Shown: one piece after another, positions 47,954-57,940 of the stretch | Layout of the letters: the number at the start of each line of letters is the position of its first letter | How positions within the stretch are numbered: position 1 is the stretch's first letter | NCBI RefSeq assembly: GCF_017832355.1 | Contig: NZ_JAFIBY010000006.1 | Location: 186,001 to 250,000 of the forward strand | Source: Serratia sp. PL17 | GTDB lineage: Bacteria; Pseudomonadota; Gammaproteobacteria; Enterobacterales; Enterobacteriaceae | Direction of reading: 5' to 3' | DNA: 64,000 bases | Notes under the pieces: generated by a model | Database searches by the model: none | What the model saw: only the letters and a program-made list of their open reading frames with translations | What the model was told of the DNA's origin: nothing | Program-made: the position numbers and the translations under genes

Positions 47954-50023
47954 TTACTGCAGTACGGAAATATCCGCCACCTGCAGGAACAGCTCACGCA
48001 GCTTGCTCAGCAACGTCAGACGGTTCACACGCACCGCGTCGTCTTCTGCCATCACCATCACGTTGTCGAAGAAGGCGTCGACCGGTTCACGCAGGTCAGC
48101 CAGCTCTACCAACGCATCTTGATAGTTGCCTGCGGCGAAATACGGCTCCAGCTTATCGCGCAACACCACCAGATGGGTCGCCAGTTTGATCTCAGCCGAT
48201 TCTTTCAATATCGAGGCATGTACACGGTCATTCAAGGTATCGGTAGACTTAGCCAAGATATTGGAAACGCGTTTGTTGGCCGCAGCCAACGCTGCCGCGG
48301 CTTCCAACGTACGGAAGTGCGTTACCGCCTTCACACGCGCATCAAAGTCAGCCGGTTTGGTTGGACGGCGTGCCAGCACAGCCTGAATGGTGTCAACCGC
48401 GTGGCCTTCTTCCTGATACCAAGCGCGGAAACGACCCAGCATGAACTCGACAACGTCATCGACAACCTTGGCGTTGGTCAGCTTGCTGCCGTAAAGGCGC
48501 ACAGCCTCTTCGGTCAGCGTCTGCAGATCCAGCGTCAGGTTCTTCTCAACGATGATACGCAGCACGCCCAATGCGGCACGACGCAGCGCAAACGGGTCTT
48601 TATCCCCTTTTGGATGCTGCCCGATGCCGAAAATACCGGCCAGGGTGTCCATCTTGTCGGCGATCGCCAGTGAGCAAGCCACCAGTGATTCTGGCAGCGC
48701 ATCACCAGCAAAACGTGGCTGGTACTGCTCGTTCAGCGCTACGGCAACGTCTTCCGCTTCGCCGTCATGGCGCGCGTAGTGCATACCCATCACGCCCTGG
48801 GTGTCGGTGAATTCGAAGACCATGTTGGTCATCAGATCGCACTTCGACAGCAGGCCTGCACGGGTAGCGTGGTTAACGTCGGCACCAATCTGGCCGGCAA
48901 CCCAGCCTGCCAACGCCTGAATACGGTCAGTCTTGTCACGCAGGGTCCCCAGTTGCTGTTGGAACAGCACGGTTTCCAGACGCGGCAGATTGTCTTCCAG
49001 ACGTTTCTTGCGGTCGGTGTTGAAGAAGAATTCGGCATCAGCCAAACGCGGACGCACTACCTTCTCGTTACCGGAGATGATTTGCTGCGGATCTTTGGAT
49101 TCGATATTGGCGACGAAGATAAAGTTCGGCATCAGTTTGCCCGCGGCGTCATACACCGGGAAATACTTTTGGTCGCCCTTCATGGTGTACACCAACGCTT
49201 CCGCCGGTACTGCCAGGAATTTTTCTTCGAATTTAGCGGTCAATACCACCGGCCATTCTACCAACGAAGCCACTTCTTCCAGCAGGTTTTCGCTCAGATC
49301 GGCTTTACCACCAAGCTTCGCTGCCGCCAGTTCAGCGTCACGCTTGATCAGCGCTTTGCGCGTATCGTAATCGGCGATGACCTTGCCGCGTTCCTGCAGG
49401 ATCTGCGGGTATTGGTCGGCGTTATCGACAGTGAATTCAGCTTCGCCCATAAAGCGATGGCCGCGAAGGGTGCGGGCAGAATCAATACCCAGCACGGTGC
49501 CCGGGATCAGCTCTGCACCCAGCAGCATCGTCACGGTGTGAACCGGACGCACGAACTGCACGTCGGAATCACCCCAGCGCATCAATTTCGGGATCGGTAA
49601 CTTGGCCAGCGAACTGCTGACCATGCCCGCCAGCAGCGCTTGTGCGGACTGACCTTTAACATGGGCGCGATACAGCAACCATTCACCTTTGTCGGTAGCC
49701 AGGCGTTCGGCCTGATCGACGGTGATACCACAACCGCGAGCCCAACCTTCGGCCGCTTTGCTGGGTTTGCCTTCGGCGTCAAACGCCTGAGCAATTGCCG
49801 GGCCGCGTTTTTCGACTTCGCGATCGGCCTGTGCAGCGCTCAAGTTAGCCACTTTCAACGCCAGACGGCGCGGAGCGGCAAACCAGCTCACTTCGCCGTG
49901 TTCGAGATTGGCGTTATCCAGCTCGGCGGTAAAATTCGCGGCAAAAGCTTCTGCCAGTGAACGAAGAGCCTTCGGCGGCAGCTCTTCCGTGCCGATTTCC
50001 ACCAGGAAAGTCTGTTGAGTCAT
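47954..50023 (-). CDS. glyS: glycyl-tRNA synthetase beta subunit
   Basis: A 689-residue subunit (same length as E. coli) of the heterotetrameric glycyl-tRNA synthetase; it binds tRNA-Gly. The start [20 protein letters not shown] and the C-terminal anticodon-binding DALR-like region are conserved. It is 9 bp downstream of glyQ, in an operon, and ends at a bidirectional terminator shared with the convergent Fic gene. Confidence 0.98.
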   Translation of the reverse strand: MTQQTFLVEIGTEELPPKALRSLAEAFAANFTAELDNANLEHGEVSWFAAPRRLALKVANLSAAQADREVEKRGPAIAQAFDAEGKPSKAAEGWARGCGITVDQAERLATDKGEWLLYRAHVKGQSAQALLAGMVSSSLAKLPIPKLMRWGDSDVQFVRPVHTVTMLLGAELIPGTVLGIDSARTLRGHRFMGEAEFTVDNADQYPQILQERGKVIADYDTRKALIKRDAELAAAKLGGKADLSENLLEEVASLVEWPVVLTAKFEEKFLAVPAEALVYTMKGDQKYFPVYDAAGKLMPNFIFVANIESKDPQQIISGNEKVVRPRLADAEFFFNTDRKKRLEDNLPRLETVLFQQQLGTLRDKTDRIQALAGWVAGQIGADVNHATRAGLLSKCDLMTNMVFEFTDTQGVMGMHYARHDGEAEDVAVALNEQYQPRFAGDALPESLVACSLAIADKMDTLAGIFGIGQHPKGDKDPFALRRAALGVLRIIVEKNLTLDLQTLTEEAVRLYGSKLTNAKVVDDVVEFMLGRFRAWYQEEGHAVDTIQAVLARRPTKPADFDARVKAVTHFRTLEAAAALAAANKRVSNILAKSTDTLNDRVHASILKESAEIKLATHLVVLRDKLEPYFAAGNYQDALVELADLREPVDAFFDNVMVMAEDDAVRVNRLTLLSKLRELFLQVADISVLQ

Positions 50024-50032
50024 GGCTGCCTC

Positions 50033-50947
50033 TTAGCTCTTGTTCTTTTTGCACATTGGGAAGCCCAGCGCTTCGCGGGAAGCGTAGTAGGCCTCAGCAA
50101 CGGCTTTGGTCAGCGTGCGGATACGCAGAATATAACGCTGGCGCTCAGTCACGGAGATCGCCTTGCGCGCATCCAACAGGTTGAAGGTGTGGCCAGCCTT
50201 CAGAATACGTTCGTACGCCGGCAACGGCAGTGGTTTTTCCAGCGCCAGCAGCGACTGAGCTTCTTTCTCGTACTGCTCGAAGCAGGAGAACAGGAAGTCC
50301 ACGTCAGCGTATTCGAAGTTGTAAGTGGACTGTTCCACTTCGTTCTGGTGGAACACATCGCCATAGGTGGTAACGCCCAACGGACCGTCGCTCCACACCA
50401 GATCGTAAACGCTGTCCACGCCCTGAATGTACATCGCCAGACGTTCAAGGCCGTAAGTGATCTCACCAGTGACTGGCTTGCACTCCATACCGCCAACCTG
50501 CTGGAAGTAAGTGAATTGCGTCACTTCCATGCCGTTCAGCCACACTTCCCAACCCAGGCCCCAGGCGCCGAGCGTCGGGTTTTCCCAGTTGTCTTCAACG
50601 AAGCGGATGTCGTGAATGGTCGGATCCAGACCCAGCTCTTTCAACGAGCCCAGGTACAGTTCCTGAATGTTGTCCGGCGATGGCTTAATCACTACCTGGA
50701 ACTGGTAGTAATGTTGCAGGCGGTTCGGGTTTTCACCGTAGCGACCGTCGGTTGGACGGCGGGACGGTTGCACATAGGCGGTGGCCATTGGCTCCGGCCC
50801 CAGTGCGCGCAGGCACGTCATCGGGTGTGAGGTTCCCGCGCCAACTTCCATGTCCAGCGGTTGAACGATGGTGCAGCCTTGGCGCGCCCAATAGTCCTGC
50901 AGTGTCAGGATCAGGCCCTGAAAGGTCTTGGTATCAAACTTTTGCAT
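50033..50947 (-). CDS. glyQ: glycyl-tRNA synthetase alpha subunit
   Basis: A 304-residue catalytic subunit (E. coli 303) that activates glycine. [57 protein letters not shown] and the HHYQFQV-like motif 2 ([15 protein letters not shown]) are conserved. The ATG at 50947 matches E. coli; the frame extends 30 codons upstream without homology. It heads the glyQS operon. Confidence 0.98.
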   Translation of the reverse strand: MQKFDTKTFQGLILTLQDYWARQGCTIVQPLDMEVGAGTSHPMTCLRALGPEPMATAYVQPSRRPTDGRYGENPNRLQHYYQFQVVIKPSPDNIQELYLGSLKELGLDPTIHDIRFVEDNWENPTLGAWGLGWEVWLNGMEVTQFTYFQQVGGMECKPVTGEITYGLERLAMYIQGVDSVYDLVWSDGPLGVTTYGDVFHQNEVEQSTYNFEYADVDFLFSCFEQYEKEAQSLLALEKPLPLPAYERILKAGHTFNLLDARKAISVTERQRYILRIRTLTKAVAEAYYASREALGFPMCKKNKS

Positions 50948-51104
50948 GTTGAATTCGCACGCGATACAAGTGGATTTAAATGGGATGCGCCAGTATACCC
51001 GTTGACCGTAAGATATACAGCCTGAATCCAGCAACAAGTGCGAATCTTCGAGAAGAAACCGGTTTAATACCGCCTTTTAGAGCCGTTAAACTCAATGGAC
51101 CGCA

Positions 51105-51848
51105 TCATTTTTCCACATCAAGGAGCACCGGCCGGATAAGCTGCAGCTCCATCCCAAGCCTAATGGCGTGTTTGGCATTGGTAACACCCAATTTTTTTAC
51201 TGCGTTACCAATATGATATTTTATCGTCGTCAGCTTCACCCCCAAAATAAGAGCTATTTCCTGATAGGATTTCCCCATACTTGCCAGGTAAAGCACCTCA
51301 TTTTCACGCGCAGAGAAGATTTCCTTTCCATTTATTCTTTCAAAGTACCCGACGCTATTTATATTCTGGTATTTTGTGATTAATGACTCATGGGTAATTA
51401 TTAATAACATCTGCAGTTTATTTTTGTTTTTCTCTAATTTTCCCACGTCACCAGAATGGTGGCCATCCAGAAAAAAAGATAACACAACAAGGTTATGGTG
51501 ATGGTCATGAAGCACAAAAGTATAGCCATTAACGATGTTATACCCTTTTGCCGCGTCGAATAACGTAGAGAACTTCACCCCAGGCTCAACAATGAGGTTT
51601 TCATCCCAAGAGAAAGGTGTTAGACGATTGGAAGCGGTGATAAGCACAGGATCAATAAACTGAAAGTTATTTTTTGTATAGAGTTCAAACCAATCTGTTC
51701 TGTTTGAGATGACAGAAAAATCAACCGGATTCCTTTTGTTCATTATCGCATAAACATATTTTATATTATTATACTTCGTAAGCTCACTCTCTAAATCTCT
51801 TTTGATTTCATTATTGATAATTTCATTATCGAAGAATGATCTAGACAC
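51105..51848 (-). CDS. LuxR-type acyl-homoserine lactone receptor, no adjacent synthase
   Basis: A 247-residue LuxR family regulator. The N-terminal autoinducer-binding domain keeps the residues that contact the AHL head group in LuxR/TraR: W53, Y57 (DWFELY), D66-P67 and W81. The C-terminal HTH is typical (FSARENEVLYLASMGKSYQE; LGVKLTTIKYHIGNAVKKLG). The start is GTG at 51848 with an unusually strong AAGGAGG 7 bases upstream. Neither flank has a luxI-type gene: glyQ lies on one side and about 0.7 kb without a gene on the other. It is therefore a solo or orphan receptor in this window; its synthase may be elsewhere in the genome. Confidence 0.9.
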   Translation of the reverse strand: MSRSFFDNEIINNEIKRDLESELTKYNNIKYVYAIMNKRNPVDFSVISNRTDWFELYTKNNFQFIDPVLITASNRLTPFSWDENLIVEPGVKFSTLFDAAKGYNIVNGYTFVLHDHHHNLVVLSFFLDGHHSGDVGKLEKNKNKLQMLLIITHESLITKYQNINSVGYFERINGKEIFSARENEVLYLASMGKSYQEIALILGVKLTTIKYHIGNAVKKLGVTNAKHAIRLGMELQLIRPVLLDVEK

Positions 51849-52513
51849 CTACACACCTCCTTGAAACAAAAATATAACATAGCATGATAATGCCAATAGG
51901 ATTAGCACAATATATCGAAATGATCACACTGATAGTTATATTAACTTGCCTAAGATTTTCCAAGATAAGGCTAAGGCAAGGAATGATTGGGTATGCTGAG
52001 AAATCAGCAAGCAATGTGGTGAATTGGCCCAGGATGAACATGTCTGGGCAGTGCTGAGAGGAGGAGGATTACCGACAGTCCACTCATGTGGCTTGAGCGA
52101 CTAAAAAAACGTTATCTTGTTGATAGATAATGATTCCCTGGCGTTGGAGCATAAGTTGTAAAGCGACCTTTTTTTAAACTTCCTATTTCGTCGCTGTTAG
52201 CGCTCAAATCACCAAGCACCCTACTAAAGTACAGTGCTTACACTATGCCTTTTCATCAGATATGTAAATAGCTCGAAAGGGTAGCCACTCTGGAATCTTC
52301 GTATCTGATTCCAAGAAAACGCTTTTTTTAACACCACAACGATAAAGATCCCCTAACTGGGAAAACACACAGGAAGTTTTATCAAACTGAAATTTAATGA
52401 TTTATCATCAAATGACACGCTATATCAGCCCGTCCCAGAAAGGACCGTACCTTGTGGCAATTCTGTGATTTTTGTCGCATAAGTTGACGGGCTTAATCGC
52501 AATAAAAATTCTG
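51849..52513. other. gene-poor AT-rich interval
   Basis: About 665 bp between the LuxR gene and the autotransporter terminator. I see the LuxR ribosome binding site at the left edge but no gene. A short 66-codon minus-strand frame (51841-52041) has no start signal or recognizable similarity. No luxI fragment was detected by eye. Confidence 0.5.
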
Positions 52514-52543
52514 TGGGTGGGCCCCGCACTTAGGTCCCACCCA
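52514..52543 (-). terminator. terminator of the autotransporter gene
   Basis: On the minus strand GGGTGGG pairs with CCCACCC across a GC-rich loop, followed by an A/T-rich run (GAATTTTTATT), 5-35 bp after the stop. Confidence 0.65.
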
Positions 52544-52548
52544 AGCTT

Positions 52549-54540
52549 TTAAAACCGCGCGCTAACACCAACGTTATACATAAACTGTTCGCCGCTGCTC
52601 AGGCCGCCGGTTTGTGAAACGGTGGCGAATGCCGCGACCTGATCGGTCAGTGGCATGTTCGCTCCCAACGTCACGTCCACCCAATTCTTATCCTGGTTGG
52701 CACTGTCGCGGGTAAACGAAGTCTGCGTGGATTTTAGCCCGCCGCCAGCGCGATAAACATCATCACCAAACTGATGTTGGTAGCTCACCTCAGCGTACGG
52801 GTTGAACAGGCCAAATTTCGTGTCCAGCCGCCAACCCAAGGCACCGATCTGCGAATGGTAGGTCTGGTCATTAAATCGCATCGCCGTGCTGTCGTTGCCG
52901 TCCTCGCTGTAGCCAGAGACATTGCTGTAATCCCAGGCAAACTGCGCCATAGGCCCCGTAGTCAGGTAAGAGGTAATGGGGAAATCGTAACCGGTCGTCA
53001 CGCGAGCCCCCCATTGCTTACCATCGGTACTGCCGGTTTCAGTACGGGTTAGCGATCCAAGCTGCATGCTGCGGCGAATATCATCGTAATTCATCGTCGC
53101 ATAGTGCACATCGGCATTCACCCAACCGTGCTCAAACACGCTGAGAGAGGTAAAAGCCGAAAACAGCAGGCCACGCGCTTTGTATTCATAGCGACTAGAG
53201 GGTTGTTGGTCATCATTGGAGCCCGAGATCAGCGCGCCGACCAGCCAGGCATCCGTCAGTTGGTAATCCACCCCAACCGTCAAGTTATGGGTGGTGGCGT
53301 TGCCGTCACCCGCTGCAAGATTGGAAGAGTAATCATAGTGTTGCCCGGCGTAACCACCGAACACGCCCAACGCCCCTTGCGGGTTATTATCGTTACTGCG
53401 CAACTGTTGGAACCGGCTGTCGAGGGTCGCGCGGCTGTCACGTGCCATAGCCGCTGTCGCCTGATTCAGCGCCACAACCTGTGCCGGGCCGTCCAGCACC
53501 GCCTGAATGTAATCGGCGATCAGCAGATGAGCCTGCGGGCTGGGGTGGAAATGGTCAGCAAACAGATAGGACTGGCTACTGTCGAAACCAGGCATGGCCG
53601 AACTGCACACTGCTGAAGAAACACCCGGCGGGCACGCCATGCCTGCGGTATTGGTGAAACCGAACTGCGCCGGATTGGCGATCGCCTCACTAAACAGTTT
53701 GTTCACGTCAACCCGAACGATATTACCGCCCCCCTGCGCCAGCAGGCGATCTTCGTTCTGATTATAAAAATCGGTCAGTTGCCCGGCTTGCGCACTTAGG
53801 CTGTCAAAAGCGGCAATCAACTGTGCGGCAATTGCCTGCTGTACCTGTGGGATTGTGCTGCCCTGCGCCGCTGCGGCCGTCAGGGCTTGGTGGATAGCCT
53901 GAGTCCGCGAGGCATTATCTGGCGTGGCCAATGAATTAAGCGTGGCATAGGCAGCCTGTACCGCCGCGTTTTGCACCGGGGTTAGCGCCTGCTGGATAAT
54001 CAGCTCCATCAACTGTGGCGTAGATCCAATATTCGGTACCGTCGGTACGATCACCGTTCCGGCGCCAGCATTCAGCAACGAGTGAACCTGCGCCGCCGCT
54101 GCCGCCGCGCTGTTATAGGCAACCCCCGGCGCGGTTGCCGGATTTAACGCCGCCGCTGCCAGATCGTTACCGCCAATCCAGTGAATATACAGACCCTCGC
54201 CATCTGCCCGGCCATTGACCCGGTTGAGGTAGCTCTGTACCTGATCCTGAGTGTTGTCCGCCGGGTTGAGTGCCGGTACCGCGACGCCACCACCCGCAGC
54301 GTAGTTATAGCCCCCATCATCTGAAGCCACTAATGCAGCACCAATGCGCTGCGCCAGCACTTCGTCATATAACGGATGCTTATTGCTGTCGTAGGTAAAA
54401 CGGCCATTGTTGCCCGTGTCGCTCAGGCTGTCGCCAAACACATAAAGTTGGTCATAAGCCTGTGCCGGGGTAGTCATACTGCATAATATCGCCACTGCAA
54501 GCGCCGCTGGGCGGGACATGCACGTTATTTTTAGAGGCAT
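52549..54540 (-). CDS. GDSL-type autotransporter esterase
   Basis: A 663-residue type V secreted enzyme. A signal peptide (to about residue 28, PAQA/YDQLY) precedes a GDSL lipase passenger: nucleophile Ser38 in FGDSLSDTGN, oxyanion-type blocks GGGVAVPA and HWIGGNDL, and the Asp/His pair in DHFHPSPQAH near residue 326. From about residue 390 an autotransporter beta-barrel follows and ends in the outer-membrane signature Phe (NVGVSARF). It resembles EstA/ApeE-type esterases displayed on the cell surface. A central Ala-rich stretch (about 135-260) is unusually long. The start at 54540 has AGGAG 8 bases upstream; a longer frame begins at 54564. Confidence 0.92.
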   Translation of the reverse strand: MPLKITCMSRPAALAVAILCSMTTPAQAYDQLYVFGDSLSDTGNNGRFTYDSNKHPLYDEVLAQRIGAALVASDDGGYNYAAGGGVAVPALNPADNTQDQVQSYLNRVNGRADGEGLYIHWIGGNDLAAAALNPATAPGVAYNSAAAAAAQVHSLLNAGAGTVIVPTVPNIGSTPQLMELIIQQALTPVQNAAVQAAYATLNSLATPDNASRTQAIHQALTAAAAQGSTIPQVQQAIAAQLIAAFDSLSAQAGQLTDFYNQNEDRLLAQGGGNIVRVDVNKLFSEAIANPAQFGFTNTAGMACPPGVSSAVCSSAMPGFDSSQSYLFADHFHPSPQAHLLIADYIQAVLDGPAQVVALNQATAAMARDSRATLDSRFQQLRSNDNNPQGALGVFGGYAGQHYDYSSNLAAGDGNATTHNLTVGVDYQLTDAWLVGALISGSNDDQQPSSRYEYKARGLLFSAFTSLSVFEHGWVNADVHYATMNYDDIRRSMQLGSLTRTETGSTDGKQWGARVTTGYDFPITSYLTTGPMAQFAWDYSNVSGYSEDGNDSTAMRFNDQTYHSQIGALGWRLDTKFGLFNPYAEVSYQHQFGDDVYRAGGGLKSTQTSFTRDSANQDKNWVDVTLGANMPLTDQVAAFATVSQTGGLSSGEQFMYNVGVSARF

Positions 54541-54737
54541 GAATAGACTCCTGAGAGCCAGCAAATGAAGGAAAATACGGTCTTATCATTGGCCTTTTTA
54601 ATTGCCGGCCATGTAGTAAATATTGCTGGCTTTTTCGTCACGTCAAGCTGGCTGATGATAAAACAATCAGGGGCTTGCCAAGTTCACCGCTTCGGGCGAT
54701 GATTACTGTAGATAAACACAGCATAAGGACAGTCAGT

Positions 54738-55304
54738 ATGACCAGCGAACGTTGCGGTTGGGTGACGGCAGATCCGTTATACCTCGAGTATCACGACAAG
54801 GAATGGGGGGCGCCGACCACGGATGCGCACGAACTGTTTGAAATGCTGTGCCTGGAAGGGCAACAGGCTGGCCTGTCCTGGATCACCGTGCTTAAAAAAC
54901 GTGAAAATTACCGACGTGCCTTCCACAATTTCGATCCGCACCGGATAGCCGCCATGGGCGAACAAGAGGTGGAAGCGCTGATGCAAAATAGCGGTATCAT
55001 CCGCCACCGGGGCAAACTTGAAGCCATCATTGCCAACGCCCGGGCCTATCTGGCGATGGAAGCGGCCGGTGAGGATTTTGTCACCTTTATTTGGGCATTT
55101 GTCGATGGCGAGCCTCAACTCAATCGCTGGCAAGAACTCGCCCAGGTGCCAGCGAAAACCGAACGTTCAGACGCCTTGTCCAAAGCGCTGAAAAAGCGCG
55201 GCTTCAAATTTATTGGTTCCACCACCTGCTATGCCTTTATGCAAGCCAGCGGGCTGGTGAACGATCATCTAACAGGGTGCCTCTGCTACCCAAAGCCGCA
55301 TTGA
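54738..55304 (+). CDS. tag: DNA-3-methyladenine glycosylase I
   Basis: A 188-residue base-excision repair enzyme removing 3-methyladenine. It matches E. coli Tag in ERCGWV, YHDKEWG, LFEMLCLEGQQAGLSWITVLKKRENYR, IIRHRGK and FKFIGSTTCYAFMQASGLVNDH, with the zinc-ligand Cys/His set at both ends. The ATG at 54738 has AAGGA 9 bases upstream. It overlaps yiaC by 4 bp, as expected for the tag-yiaC operon of E. coli. Confidence 0.96.
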   Translation: MTSERCGWVTADPLYLEYHDKEWGAPTTDAHELFEMLCLEGQQAGLSWITVLKKRENYRRAFHNFDPHRIAAMGEQEVEALMQNSGIIRHRGKLEAIIANARAYLAMEAAGEDFVTFIWAFVDGEPQLNRWQELAQVPAKTERSDALSKALKKRGFKFIGSTTCYAFMQASGLVNDHLTGCLCYPKPH

Positions 55305-55735
55305 TCCACCCTTGTCAGCCGTCCGATATTGAACGGTTGATGGCCCTGTGGTTGCCCAGCACTGTCGCAGCCCATCCATTTGTAAAAGAAAGCTACTGGC
55401 AGGAAAGCGAAACCCTGGTGCGGGAAAACTACCTGCCGCGAGCACATAGCTGGGCATATTGGCATGCGGGGGAGATCGTCGGGTTTATCAGCGTATTGGA
55501 TCAACGCTTCATTGGTGCGTTATTTGTTGAACAGGCGTTTCACGGGCATGGCGTCGCTCAGGCGCTAATGGCGCACGTACAACAACGTTACCCTCAGCTA
55601 AGCCTGGAAGTGTACCAGCAAAATCTTCGGGCCTGCGCGTTCTACCACAAGCAAGGTTTCCAGGTCACGCAACGCCTGTTTAATGAAGAAACTCAGGCCT
55701 ATACGTTGATCATGAACTGGGCATCCACGCGTTAA
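55301..55735 (+). CDS. yiaC: GNAT-family acetyltransferase YiaC
   Basis: A 144-residue N-acetyltransferase (E. coli YiaC 146, a protein lysine acetyltransferase). GNAT features include the acetyl-CoA pocket VEQAFHGHGVAQALMAHVQQ and the closing NLRACAFYHKQGF. No ATG fits: TTG at 55301 overlaps the tag stop by 4 bases (TTGA) and yields MIHPCQPSDIERL, which aligns with the E. coli N-terminus. The longer open frame upstream lies inside tag and is not coding. Translation is probably coupled to tag. Confidence 0.85.
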   Translation: MIHPCQPSDIERLMALWLPSTVAAHPFVKESYWQESETLVRENYLPRAHSWAYWHAGEIVGFISVLDQRFIGALFVEQAFHGHGVAQALMAHVQQRYPQLSLEVYQQNLRACAFYHKQGFQVTQRLFNEETQAYTLIMNWASTR

Positions 55736-56002
55736 ACTCTGTCACTTTTGGCTAAAAATGGCGCACTCCGCTCCGAAGTGCGCTCAATTCAGAATCCGCT
55801 GCATAGTATTCCCCTGCTTTTTCCCGGATAACTGCCGCAGCCTGTAGCTACTTATAATTTGTCACGTTTCTTTCCGGAACTGCTGGAGAGGATACGCGTC
55901 ATAGTAGCGCCGCAGCTCGGTATGCCGGGTTGCCAATGGTTTTTTTAGCGTCCCCCAAATTGGACTGACGCACACAGATTCTGATGCCACAAAGGAAAAA
56001 AC

Positions 56003-56665
56003 ATGAAAAAACGCATTGCGATTATTGCCGGCGCGGTGAGCGTTGCGCTCACGCTGTCTGCCTGTACCACTAACCCGTATACCGGGGAATCTGAAGCCGG
56101 CAAATCCGGTATTGGCGCAGGGATCGGCGCGGCATTGGGCGCAGGCGTAGGCATGCTGTCCTCATCGAAGAAAGATCGCGGCAAAGGCGCGCTGATCGGC
56201 GCGGCGGCCGGTGCAGCCCTTGGCGGCGGCGCAGGGTATTATATGGACGTGCAGGAAGCCAAACTGCGCGACAAAATGAAAGGCACTGGCGTTAGCGTCA
56301 CCCGTCAGGGCGACAATATCGTGCTGAACATGCCGAACAATGTCACCTTCGACAGCAGCAGCGCCACCCTCAAACCGGCAGGCGCCAACACCCTGACCGG
56401 CGTTGCCATGGTTCTGAAGGAATATCCGAAAACGGCAGTTAACGTGATCGGTTATACCGACAGCACCGGCTCCCGTTCACTGAACATGACCCTGTCGCAG
56501 CAACGCGCCGACGGCGTTGGCAGTGCGCTGATCACTCAGGGTGTGGCGGCAAACCGTATCCGTACGTCAGGTGCCGGCCCGGATAACCCGATCGCCTCCA
56601 ACAGCACGGCAGAAGGCAAAGCGCAAAACCGTCGCGTTGAGATCACGCTCAGCCCACTGCAGTAA
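56003..56665 (+). CDS. yiaD: OmpA-family lipoprotein YiaD
   Basis: A 220-residue outer-membrane lipoprotein. The lipobox is LTLSAC (Cys21). A glycine-zipper region (about residues 36-75, GIGAGIGAALGAGVG and AAAGAALGGGAGYY) precedes the OmpA C-terminal peptidoglycan-binding domain (VTFDSSSATLKPAG; GYTDSTGSRSLNMTLSQQRA; NRRVEI). E. coli YiaD has the same layout. In E. coli it is next to ghrB; here the ptxS-kgu genes lie between. Confidence 0.95.
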   Translation: MKKRIAIIAGAVSVALTLSACTTNPYTGESEAGKSGIGAGIGAALGAGVGMLSSSKKDRGKGALIGAAAGAALGGGAGYYMDVQEAKLRDKMKGTGVSVTRQGDNIVLNMPNNVTFDSSSATLKPAGANTLTGVAMVLKEYPKTAVNVIGYTDSTGSRSLNMTLSQQRADGVGSALITQGVAANRIRTSGAGPDNPIASNSTAEGKAQNRRVEITLSPLQ

Positions 56666-56671
56666 TCTCGT

Positions 56672-56690
56672 GCGGGGTGTTATGCCCCGC
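56672..56690 (+). terminator. yiaD terminator
   Basis: GCGGGG, loop TGTTATG, CCCCGC: a GC-rich 6-bp stem 7 bp after yiaD; the T-tract is weak. Confidence 0.55.
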
Positions 56691-56792
56691 CGCTACTTAT
56701 CCCCGCATTCCTGACTGTCTCCCATTGAACATTCCCGGCTCCGCATCGGGTGTGTTAGTCTCCTTGGCAATTAACCACAGGGGAGATCGGCT

Positions 56793-57827
56793 GTGAGCAG
56801 TGTTAAGGCAATACGCGCCTCGGGGCGAGCCACCATTAGCGATGTGGCGAAAACCGCCAAGACAGGTAAAACCAGCGTGTCGCGCTATCTGAATGGTGAG
56901 CAGCACCTGCTTTCTGACGATCTCAAACAGCGTATTGAACAGGCGATCCACCAGCTCGACTATCGGCCCAGCCAGATGGCGCGTAGCCTGAAGGGCGGAC
57001 AAACCCGGTTGATTGGGCTCATCATCGCCGATATCACCAATCCCTATTCAGTAGACGTCATGCGCGGCATCGAAGCGGCCTGCCGCCAGCACGGTTTTAC
57101 CCTGTTGGTATGTAACACCAACAATGAGGTCAACCAAGAACAGCACTACCTGCAACTGCTCAGCAGCTATCGGGTAGAAGGCATTGTGGTTAATGCCGTT
57201 GGTATGCGCGAAGAGGCACTGTCGACACTGCAACAATCCATGCTGCCTATGGTGCTGATCGACCGCAAAATTCATGATTTCGCCTGTGACGTCGTGGGCC
57301 TCAATAACCACGAAGCGGCAACTGTCGCCACGGAACACCTGCTGCAACAGGGATTCGAAGCCATTTTGTTCCTCAGCGAACCGATCGGCACGGTGAATAC
57401 CCGGCTGGAGCGACTGCACGCTTTTAATCAAACCATGGCGCAACATGCCGGATTATTGGCTGAGCAGGCAGAAACCCCGCTTAACGACGTGAAGCAACTG
57501 GAAGACGTACTCAGCAACTTCAATACCCGCCATCGTGGCATGCGCAAAGCGGTGATTTCCGCCAACGGCGCCCTGACGCTTCAGGTGGCACGTGCCATGC
57601 GCCGCCTGGGTATCCAATGGGGTAGCGATATTGGCCTGCTGGGTTTTGACGAGCTGGAGTGGGCCGAACTGGCCGGTGTCGGCATCACCACGCTGAAACA
57701 ACCCACCTATCAAATGGGCCATGCCGCACTTGAACAATTGGTGCAACGTATTCAAGGGCTGGATACCCCCATCAGCGAACAGATGTTCCCCGGCGAACTG
57801 ATCGTGCGCGGCTCCACCACCCGATAA
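56793..57827 (+). CDS. ptxS: LacI-family regulator of 2-ketogluconate utilization (PtxS-like)
   Basis: A 344-residue LacI-type repressor with an N-terminal HTH (ATISDVAKTAKTGKTSVSRYL) and a sugar-binding core (GLIIADITNPYSVDVMRGIE; RKIHDFACDVVGLNNHEAA; LLGFDELEWAELAGVGITTL). It precedes kguE-kguK-kguT and resembles Pseudomonas PtxS, which represses the kgu genes until 2-ketogluconate binds. A PtxS-type palindrome lies in front of kguE (57941-57954). The start is GTG at 56793 with GGGGAGA 7 bases upstream. Confidence 0.85.
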   Translation: MSSVKAIRASGRATISDVAKTAKTGKTSVSRYLNGEQHLLSDDLKQRIEQAIHQLDYRPSQMARSLKGGQTRLIGLIIADITNPYSVDVMRGIEAACRQHGFTLLVCNTNNEVNQEQHYLQLLSSYRVEGIVVNAVGMREEALSTLQQSMLPMVLIDRKIHDFACDVVGLNNHEAATVATEHLLQQGFEAILFLSEPIGTVNTRLERLHAFNQTMAQHAGLLAEQAETPLNDVKQLEDVLSNFNTRHRGMRKAVISANGALTLQVARAMRRLGIQWGSDIGLLGFDELEWAELAGVGITTLKQPTYQMGHAALEQLVQRIQGLDTPISEQMFPGELIVRGSTTR

Positions 57828-57844
57828 CTCTCTTCTTTCCTGTC

Positions 57845-57866
57845 AGGGCGCGGTTTGTGGCGCCCT
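57845..57866 (+). terminator. ptxS terminator
   Basis: AGGGCGC (57845-57851) pairs with GCGCCCT (57860-57866) 17 bp after ptxS, separating it from the kgu promoter. Confidence 0.65.
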
Positions 57867-57900
57867 CACTACACTACCCAGATTATTTTTTGCTCATGTT

Positions 57901-57916
57901 CGTGATTGCGATCATA
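57901..57916. promoter_or_regulatory. candidate CRP site upstream of kguE
   Basis: CGTGATTGCGATCATA agrees with TGTGA-N6-TCACA at 8 of 10 positions, 25 bp upstream of the PtxS-like operator. It would permit catabolite control of the operon. Confidence 0.45.
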
Positions 57917-57940
57917 TTTTTACATTCTGTCGCTTTCGAA

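Noticed and set aside
51841-52041. 66-codon minus-strand hydrophobic frame upstream of the LuxR gene
   Set aside because: No ribosome binding site or similarity, and it overlaps the LuxR ribosome binding site region.
55091-55300. Upstream extension of the yiaC frame
   Set aside because: This part lies within tag in another frame; homology of YiaC begins at the TTG at 55301.
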